A stretch of 64,000 nt of DNA from Myxococcales bacterium. Lineage in GTDB: Bacteria; Myxococcota_A; Polyangia; Polyangiales; Polyangiaceae. The position numbers were made by a program, and so were the translations under genes. Position 1 is the first letter of the stretch; each line of letters opens with the position of its first letter. Below the pieces are notes generated by a model. It saw only the letters and a program-made list of their open reading frames with translations, was not told where the DNA came from and searched no databases. This document shows positions 58,655-64,000 of the stretch, piece after piece. The stretch lies in assembly GCA_016706225.1 (NCBI GenBank), contig JADJKB010000003.1, positions 186,001 to 250,000 of the forward strand, written 5' to 3'.

Positions 58655-58975
58655 GTTCGGGCATCGTATAACCCTCCGCAGGGCGGGCTGGCCAGCCGTG
58701 GGTCGTCGTGACCCGACCGGCAGAAAACTCGCAGTAATGTCCGAGACATAGCGATCTCGCCGGGTCCTGGGCGGTCTCGTGACGCGAAAGCTCGAGCTCG
58801 TCACGAGCGGCGAAAACCGACCTGAACCACCGGCGAGGCCAGCGGATGCCGCCTGGCGCGGGAACGAGACGCGAAATTTCTGGCGGTCGCGCGTCACCGG
58901 GTGACCTCGAAGAAACCCTCTCGCATCGGTTTTTTCGCTGCGCGAAAGCGCACGAGTCGAGTCTAGGATGCGCGC
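58655..58975. other. 321-base intergenic region with three inverted repeats
   Basis: Divergent promoter region between ccmB and the DUF2505 gene. It contains GGGTC-5-GACCC (58700-58714), the 9-bp inverted repeat CTCGTGACG...CGTCACGAG (58776-58807) and the perfect palindrome GTCACCGGGTGAC (58893-58905). All three share a GTCAC or GTGAC core. TAGGAT (58964-58969) lies 6 bases before the next ATG. No open frame looks real. Confidence 0.5.
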
Positions 58976-59482
58976 ATGGCCGACGTTCGTATCGAGCACG
59001 TTTACAACTGCAGCGAAGACACCTTCTGGGACAAGCTGTTCTTCGACGACGCCTACAACGACGATCTGTTCAAGAAAGCGTTGGAGTTCCCCGTCTACGA
59101 GAAGCTCAAGCAAGAAGACGACGACAAGGAGATCCGACGCAGTCTCAACGTCGTTCCGAAGCTCGCCCCCATGCCCGGACCGCTGAAGGCCGTCGTGGGC
59201 GAGGGACTGGGTTATCGAGAGGACGGCACGTTCGACAAGAAGTCCCGTCGTTATTCGATCGTCATCACGCCCAACAAACTCGCGGACAAGGTGACCATCA
59301 AGGGCTCGCTCTACACCAAGCCGCAGGGCGACAAGTGCGTCCGGGTGTTCGACTGCACGGTCATCGCGAAGATCTTCGGAGTCGGCGGGATGCTCGAGAA
59401 GCGCATCATCGGTGACATGGAAGAAAGCTACAAAAAAGGCGCCGACTTCAGCAACAAGTGGATCGCCGACAAGGGGCTCTGA
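58976..59482 (+). CDS. DUF2505 family START-like protein
   Basis: 168 aa. It begins IEHVYNCSEDTFWDKLFFDDAYND, then a beta-rich middle (RRSLNVVPKLAPMPGPLKAV, RYSIVITPNKLADKVTIKGS) and a long C-terminal helix (LEKRIIGDMEESYKKGADFSNKWI in part). This is the pattern of DUF2505, in the SRPBCC/START-like fold that binds hydrophobic ligands in a cavity. Ligand and role are unknown. No signal peptide, so cytoplasmic. The TAGGAT box six bases upstream suggests a leaderless message. Confidence 0.82.
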   Translation: MADVRIEHVYNCSEDTFWDKLFFDDAYNDDLFKKALEFPVYEKLKQEDDDKEIRRSLNVVPKLAPMPGPLKAVVGEGLGYREDGTFDKKSRRYSIVITPNKLADKVTIKGSLYTKPQGDKCVRVFDCTVIAKIFGVGGMLEKRIIGDMEESYKKGADFSNKWIADKGL

Positions 59483-59533
59483 TTCGGGTTCGTCCGAAAG
59501 AGCGAAACACGACTCTCCGGCTGTTCCCGCTCC

Positions 59534-60301
59534 TCACACGAGCTCCGCGGAGGCTCCGCGGTGTCTTGCGTAGATGTCCTCGACCCAGTCGAAACCGGAC
59601 CGGTCGGAGAGGCTCTGTTTCATGGCCACCAGCTCCTTCGGCCAGGGCTCGGGCAACGGATACGAGAACTGCTTGGGCCGAATGATGGCGGTCATCACGG
59701 CAGCGGCGGTCAGATCCGCGACACTGAACGAGTCGCCCACCAGGTAGCCGCTCTTGCCGATCTCGCTCTCGAGCCGGTCGAAGTGCGAGCTCAGGCGCCC
59801 GCGCGCTCTCTCCACGCCATCGGGATCGCCGCCCATGTTCTTGACGAACAGCGGGCGAATGACGGGAAAGATGCCGCGCCAGAACCAGCGCATCGACGCA
59901 CTGAAACCGTCCGTCGCGAGGCGCGCACAGTCCGCCGGGTGGTCGAAGTAACAGGACCAGAAGAGCTTGCGCAGGTCCGGCGCCACCTCGTCGTCGAAGT
60001 GAGCCTGGAGCGCCAGCGCCCGCTCGCGCTCGGCGGGATCTGCGGGATAGAGCGGAGGCTCCGGGTAACGCCGCTCGAGCTCATCGATGATGGCGGCTGA
60101 ACCCGGGAGCGCCTCGCCGTCGAGCACCAGCACCGGCACCTTGCTCTGGCCGGTCAGAAAGCGCACACGCGGGATGTGCAGCCCCGGCACCAGCGCCTCG
60201 CGCGTGTGGGCGACGCCTTTCAGATCGAGGGCCCAGCGCACCTTCTCGTTGTAATGAGAGACCCGGAAGTGGAGCAGGTGAGCGGGTGCCGACGGGCTCA
60301 T
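59534..60301 (-). CDS. Glutathione S-transferase family protein
   Basis: 255 aa. The N-terminal thioredoxin-like domain has LLHFRVSHYNEKVRWALDLKGV, then VPVLVLDGEALPGSAAIIDEL with the cis-Pro and the Glu/Ser-Ala glutathione contacts (family: VPxL, ESxAI). The C-terminal helical domain ends with GYLVGDSFSVADLTAAAVM, the typical N-capping box. The catalytic residue could be Ser/Tyr at the start (VSHYNEK). It is somewhat longer than standard GSTs. The substrate is unknown. Confidence 0.88.
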   Translation of the reverse strand: MSPSAPAHLLHFRVSHYNEKVRWALDLKGVAHTREALVPGLHIPRVRFLTGQSKVPVLVLDGEALPGSAAIIDELERRYPEPPLYPADPAERERALALQAHFDDEVAPDLRKLFWSCYFDHPADCARLATDGFSASMRWFWRGIFPVIRPLFVKNMGGDPDGVERARGRLSSHFDRLESEIGKSGYLVGDSFSVADLTAAAVMTAIIRPKQFSYPLPEPWPKELVAMKQSLSDRSGFDWVEDIYARHRGASAELV

Positions 60302-60406
60302 GGAGCGGGGATGATACCCGACCAGCGTCGGCCGCGCCGTGCATCGCGTCGAGGTGAGCTCGGCGGCTCAGGCCCCGTAAGCTGGGACAGTTTGGGTAGG
60401 ACGAGC

Positions 60407-60826
60407 TCAGGCCGATGCGGCCGCGGCCTTGGCCTTCTTGGCCGCCGGCTTCTTTTTGGCCGCCGCCGGAGCTGCCTTGGCCTTCGCCTCCGCACGCCGG
60501 GCTCGCCGAGCCGCGGCCGCGTGCAGATCGACCAGCTGCGGGAGCGGGTGCTGCTCGAGGCGCGACTTGTAGCCAGCGTCCTTGCTGCGCTTCTCGAGCG
60601 TGACGATCGCGTCGATGAGCTTGCCGCGGGAGCCGAAGTCCTTCTTCACACTCGTGAGAATGTCGTGCAAGCGGACCAGCTTGGCGTTCGAGACGCGGGC
60701 CAGGCCCTTGCCGCCGTTGACTCGGTCGATCCACAGGTCGCCGGTCGCGAGTTTCTGCACGGCCTCGACGAGCTTTTCTTTGCTCGTGAACCGGTCCTTC
60801 GCCACCTTCAAGGGAGTCTTATTCAT
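60407..60826 (-). CDS. Basic protein with internal duplication and histone H1-like Lys/Ala tail, 139 aa
   Basis: Two copies of a helical unit are visible: residues 13-54 (FTSKEKLVEAVQKL ... KLVRLH) and 64-102 (FGSRGKLIDAIVTL ... QLVDLH). The last 35 residues are almost only Ala and Lys (AEAKAKAAPAAAKKKPAAKK), like histone H1 or Hc1-type tails, suggesting binding to DNA or RNA. No family can be named. It is probably cytoplasmic or nucleoid-associated. It starts with ATG at 60826 and is divergent from gltX. Confidence 0.8.
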   Translation of the reverse strand: MNKTPLKVAKDRFTSKEKLVEAVQKLATGDLWIDRVNGGKGLARVSNAKLVRLHDILTSVKKDFGSRGKLIDAIVTLEKRSKDAGYKSRLEQHPLPQLVDLHAAAARRARRAEAKAKAAPAAAKKKPAAKKAKAAAASA

Positions 60827-60954
60827 GGGTCGTCTCCGAACGGCCTTCGGTCAGCCGTGAGGGCGGGCCTTTTAGCAGTGGGCCCCGGCCTAGGCAATGC
60901 CTGCCGTCCCTCCCCTCGCCCAGCGGCCGAAAACCATGCTAACGCGCCGAACCC

Positions 60955-62394
60955 ATGGGACCCCGCGTTCGCTTCGCCCCGTCGCCGAGTGGCTACCTCC
61001 ACATCGGCGGAGCCCGGACTGCCCTCTTCAACTGGCTCTGGGCCAAGAGCCAGGGCGGTGCGCTGATCTTGCGCATCGAGGACACCGACCAGGAGCGCAG
61101 CAGCCTGGACAGCGTGCGGGCGATCCTGGACGCGATGACCTGGCTCGGGCTCGACTGGCAGGAAGGTCCAGAGGTCGGAGGTCCCCACGGCTCGTACTTC
61201 CAGAGTGAGAGGAAGGCGCTGTATCGCGACGCGGTCGAGCAGCTGATCCGTGAACGCAAGGCCTACCGTTGCTACTGCACCAAGGAGATCCTCGACGCCC
61301 AGCGCGCAGCCTTGAAGGAGCGCGACCCCAAGGCGCAGTTCGTCTACCCCGGCACGTGTCGCGAGCGCAAAGACGAGCCGGCGCTCCCCCACGTCGTGCG
61401 CTTCAGCTCACCCAAACACGGCACGACCGATTTCATCGACAAGGTGTTCGGTGAGATCCGCACGCCGAACGAGGCGCAACAGGACTTCGTGATCGTCCGC
61501 ACCGACGGCTTCCCTTTGTACAACCTGGCAGCGGTGGTCGACGACCACGCCATGGGCATCACCCTGGTGGCCCGCGGACGCGACCACATCGGCAACACGC
61601 CGCAACAGGTCCTGCTCTACCAGGCCTTTGGTTGGGAGGCGCCGGAGTTCGCCCATTTGCCGATGATGATGTCGGCCAAGGGTGAAAAGCTGAGCAAACG
61701 CCACGCATCGGTGGGAGTGCAGGACTACAAGGACCGCGGCTTCTCGCCGATGGGGGTCCTGAACTACCTCGTGCGCTTCGGCTGGTCGTCCGGCGATCAG
61801 GAGATCTTCACGCGCGACGAGCTGATCCGGCTCTTCGATTGGGCTCGCGTGAACAAGAGCGACGGCAAGTTCGACGAGAAGAAGTTCGCCGACGTCGCCT
61901 TCGAGCAGCTCAAACGCCCGGACCTGACCCCGCTCGACGAATACGCCGCGGGCGTGCGACCCTTTCTCGCGGCGCGCGGCCTGCCGGAAGTCCCGGCTGA
62001 CACGCTCGGCGCCGCCATTAGCAGCATTCGCGAGCGGGCCCGAACCTGGGTCGAGGCCGCCCACGCCCTCGACTACTTCTTCCGCGAGCCGCCGGAGATG
62101 GACGCGGACGCCAGCGCCAAACACCTGGGCGCAGGCGCCGTGAACGTCCTCACCACGCTTCGGGAGATCTGCGCCGGCATCGAAACGTTCAGCGTGCCCG
62201 CCCTCGAGGAGGCCGTTCGAGTCTGGACCGAGCGCGAGCAGATCAAGATGAAGGACGTGGCCCAGCCAGCACGGGTCGCCCTCACGGGCCGCACGGCGAG
62301 CCCCGGCCTGTTCGACGTGATGGTCGTGCTCGGTCGAGAGCGCACCGTTCGACGCCTCGAGGCAGCGGCAAACCTGGCGAGCGAGCGCAGCTAG
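60955..62394 (+). CDS. gltX: Glutamyl-tRNA synthetase
   Basis: 479 aa class I synthetase. VRFAPSPSGYLHIGGARTALF has the HIGH-like motif, and SAKGEKLSKRHASVGVQDY the KMSKS-like motif (KLSKR). The Zn-binding knuckle is present in YRCYCTKE (residues about 102-109) with C138 in the GTCRER region. The C-terminal anticodon-binding region follows. Charges tRNA-Glu (and perhaps tRNA-Gln, if the genome uses the GatCAB route). The downstream CPBP gene starts 14 bases later and may share the transcript. Confidence 0.95.
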   Translation: MGPRVRFAPSPSGYLHIGGARTALFNWLWAKSQGGALILRIEDTDQERSSLDSVRAILDAMTWLGLDWQEGPEVGGPHGSYFQSERKALYRDAVEQLIRERKAYRCYCTKEILDAQRAALKERDPKAQFVYPGTCRERKDEPALPHVVRFSSPKHGTTDFIDKVFGEIRTPNEAQQDFVIVRTDGFPLYNLAAVVDDHAMGITLVARGRDHIGNTPQQVLLYQAFGWEAPEFAHLPMMMSAKGEKLSKRHASVGVQDYKDRGFSPMGVLNYLVRFGWSSGDQEIFTRDELIRLFDWARVNKSDGKFDEKKFADVAFEQLKRPDLTPLDEYAAGVRPFLAARGLPEVPADTLGAAISSIRERARTWVEAAHALDYFFREPPEMDADASAKHLGAGAVNVLTTLREICAGIETFSVPALEEAVRVWTEREQIKMKDVAQPARVALTGRTASPGLFDVMVVLGRERTVRRLEAAANLASERS

Positions 62395-62408
62395 GCTGCC
62401 AAAGACCC

Positions 62409-63395
62409 ATGATCGACGGCCTCGCCAATCTGGGACCCGAGCTGCCCGAGGGCTTCACCCTGCCGCTGGCTCACTTGCGCGAGCTCTCCTGGTGGGACGC
62501 GATCCTCGGATATCCGCCGCTCAAGGCGCTGCTCCCGATCCCGATCATGTGCCTGATGGCGCCGCTCATCTGGCGCTTCTTCCGCGACACCTGGCGTGCG
62601 CTCGACGCCGAGGCCGCCGAGTTCCGCGCCGAACAGGTCCGCGCCGGCAACCACGACCTCCGACCTGCTGTGTGTCTGGCCATCACGGCCATCGTGCTGA
62701 CGCTGCAGGAATACTACGGCGGCCGTCAGGTCTACGATCAGATGATCCGGCCGTTCTTGTCCGAGCTCGAGCGAAACGGCAGCGCGTGGGTGAAGCTCGG
62801 CAAGTACGACGAGCTCTACGGTTACGCCTGGTGGGTCACGAGCCGCGTGGTTGGCTACGTGCTGATTCCGCTCCCGCTGTGGAAGCTGATGTTCCCCAAG
62901 GACAGCCTGCTGGACATGGGGTTTCGGGTGAAGGGTTTCTTCTCCCACGCCTGGATCTACGCCGCGTGTCTGGGCTTCGTACTGCCCGCGATGTTGCTGG
63001 TGGCTTCGCAGCCGGATTTTGGCGGGTACTACCCATTTTACAAACAGAGCTCGCGCAGCTGGTTCGATTTTCTCACCTGTGAGGCCATCTACTTCGTGCA
63101 GTTCCTCTCGCTCGAATCGTTCTTCCGCGGCTGGATCGTCGGCGCGCTCCGCAAGAGCATGGGCGCGGGAGCCATCTTTGCCATGGCCGTCCCCTACTGC
63201 ATGATCCACTACGGGAAGCCGTACCTCGAAGCCAACGGCGCCATCGTTGCGGGCGTCGTGCTCGGCAGTCTCGCCATGCGCACGCGCAGCATCTACTCCG
63301 GGTTCCTGGTGCACATCACCGTCGCCTTCCTGATGGACTTCCTCGCGCTGTGGAAGCGCGGCGGGTTGCCGACGACGCTCTGGGCGCCGGGCTGA
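62409..63395 (+). CDS. CPBP-family intramembrane protease
   Basis: 328 aa, about eight hydrophobic segments. The CPBP (Abi/CAAX) domain covers about residues 215-320. It shows LESFFRGWIVGAL as the first motif, where the usual double Glu (EExxxRG) is Leu-Glu, so only one Glu remains. PYCMIHYGKP provides the second-motif His, and FLVHITVAFLMDF the third. Homologous proteins cleave prenylated or membrane-anchored peptides; in Myxococcota some (myxosortases) process C-terminal anchors. No such substrate was found in the window. A TAGGCT box overlapping the gltX stop lies 11 bases before the ATG. Confidence 0.8.
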   Translation: MIDGLANLGPELPEGFTLPLAHLRELSWWDAILGYPPLKALLPIPIMCLMAPLIWRFFRDTWRALDAEAAEFRAEQVRAGNHDLRPAVCLAITAIVLTLQEYYGGRQVYDQMIRPFLSELERNGSAWVKLGKYDELYGYAWWVTSRVVGYVLIPLPLWKLMFPKDSLLDMGFRVKGFFSHAWIYAACLGFVLPAMLLVASQPDFGGYYPFYKQSSRSWFDFLTCEAIYFVQFLSLESFFRGWIVGALRKSMGAGAIFAMAVPYCMIHYGKPYLEANGAIVAGVVLGSLAMRTRSIYSGFLVHITVAFLMDFLALWKRGGLPTTLWAPG

Positions 63396-63678
63396 GCCAG
63401 GATTCCGCCGTGGATTTCGAGGTGCTCCGGCCCCGGCGGGGTCGGCCCGGGGGGCGCCGTCGGGGGGGCCGCGCCCCAGAGCAGAGCGTTTCGCTTGCGA
63501 CGCCGGCCGTTTGGACGTTTGCTTCCGCCCGCCCGCTCGGCCCGACGTCGCCCCGTCTCCGCGCGCGCTCGAGCGCCGAGCTCGATTCGGCACGAGTGTA
63601 TCGAAGACAGCGACCGATGGAGTCGCGACCCAGCCAACGCGCGAGACAACCAGACCTTCCCGCCCCGAGGAGTCCAAG
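63396..63678. other. 283-base intergenic region before speA
   Basis: Between the CPBP gene and speA. The first half is very GC-rich with runs of GGCCCC and GGGGGG. No promoter hexamers, hairpin followed by T residues, or open frame with protein-like composition is seen. GAGGAG (63667-63672) at its end is the ribosome-binding site for speA. Confidence 0.5.
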
Positions 63679-64000
63679 TTGAACGAGATGGTCGAAAATA
63701 CCGAGCTGTGGACCGCGCAGAAGAGCGCGCAGATCTACCAGATCCAGGGCTGGGGCATGCCCTACTTCACGGTGACCGATCAAGGTCACGTGCAGGTGGC
63801 GCCCGATCCCACTCGTGATCGCCAGATCAACATGTACGAGCTGGTGCAGCACCTCGAGGCGCGCGGGCTCGATCTGCCGCTGTTGATCCGTTTCAGCGAC
63901 ATCGTCGAACACCGCATCAAACACATCAACGAGGCGTTCGAGCGCGCGATCCTCGAGTACGAGTACGCGGGAATTTACCGCGGCGTGTTCCCCGTCAAGG
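63679..64000 (+). CDS. speA: Biosynthetic arginine decarboxylase, 5' part
   Basis: Truncated by the window edge after 107 codons. The N-terminus is typical of SpeA: TELWTAQKSAQIYQIQGWG, YFTVTDQGHVQVAPDP, LLIRFSDIVEHRIKHINEAF and YEYAGIYRGVFPVK. It decarboxylates arginine to agmatine for polyamine synthesis. GAGGAG lies 6 bases before a TTG at 63679, the better start; an ATG at 63688 is 15 bases away. The catalytic parts are outside the window. Confidence 0.9.
   Translation, partial: MNEMVENTELWTAQKSAQIYQIQGWGMPYFTVTDQGHVQVAPDPTRDRQINMYELVQHLEARGLDLPLLIRFSDIVEHRIKHINEAFERAILEYEYAGIYRGVFPVK

Noticed and set aside
62391..63677. 428-codon frame antisense to the CPBP gene
   Set aside because: Arg/His/Glu-rich shadow; the + strand has the membrane protein pattern.

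Overview
The window is about 64 kb of high-GC chromosome with very short intergenic gaps, many GTG/TTG starts, and numerous lipoproteins, several of which have long Gly/Ser or Pro-rich linkers. It also encodes a eukaryote-like Ser/Thr kinase fused to an NTPase/repeat region, DUF4388, FHA and MshEN signalling proteins, and a large sigma-54 enhancer-binding protein. This mix is typical of Myxococcota, most likely a Polyangiales/Sorangium-like member; that assignment is inferred from content and not from a marker gene comparison. There are no rRNA genes, insertion sequences, CRISPR arrays or phage genes. The region reads as ordinary chromosome with a lineage-specific accessory fraction.

Layout. 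0-6.4 kb: small lipoproteins, tRNA-Cys, a CrcB fluoride channel, an organophosphate-type MFS transporter carrying an inserted PDZ-like domain, and a cyclic-di-GMP-type signalling protein (MshEN-HD-GYP-receiver-DUF4388). 6.5-8.5 kb: rplM-rpsI-argC, a compact translationally coupled run. 8.5-11.6 kb: cell-envelope proteins. 11.8-15.6 kb: uvrB, a lipoprotein and manC. 15.9-20.8 kb: a chimeric amidohydrolase lipoprotein and a bifunctional aminobenzoyl-/salicylyl-CoA type flavoenzyme. 20.8-28 kb, minus strand: a PDZ/GspC-like protein, a DUF3293 protein, then the chain aroE > glycogen-debranching-like enzyme > histidine kinase > response regulator, preceded by xseA. 28-30 kb: a 48-residue membrane peptide, a TSUP permease and cysteine synthase. 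30-41.5 kb: patatin phospholipase, biotin carboxylase plus a class III CoA-transferase, an MshEN protein, the kinase, an App1-like HAD protein, and a SUKH protein coupled to hisD. 41.5-46.5 kb: a 1,530-residue secreted zinc metalloprotease with a good sigma-54 promoter and a terminator. 46.6-54.5 kb: signalling cluster (FHA-DUF4388, membrane histidine kinase, sigma-54 activator overlapping a repeat lipoprotein gene). 54.6-58.7 kb: a nadD operon, a fused 2Fe-2S/FAD oxidoreductase and CcmB. 58.9-64 kb: a DUF2505 protein, a GST, a histone-H1-tailed protein, gltX, a CPBP protease and the start of speA.

The most unusual items are protein chimeras (MFS-PDZ; amidohydrolase-TSP3-OB; 2Fe-2S-FAD oxidoreductase; MshEN with a degenerate HD-GYP), the sigma-54 activator/repeat-lipoprotein pair, the tandem-MshEN candidate cyclic-di-GMP receptor, and a recurring TAGGNT-like box placed only 6-10 bases before start codons, suggesting leaderless transcription. 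I saw no single large undescribed system. The strongest candidates for new biology are these small coupled modules.
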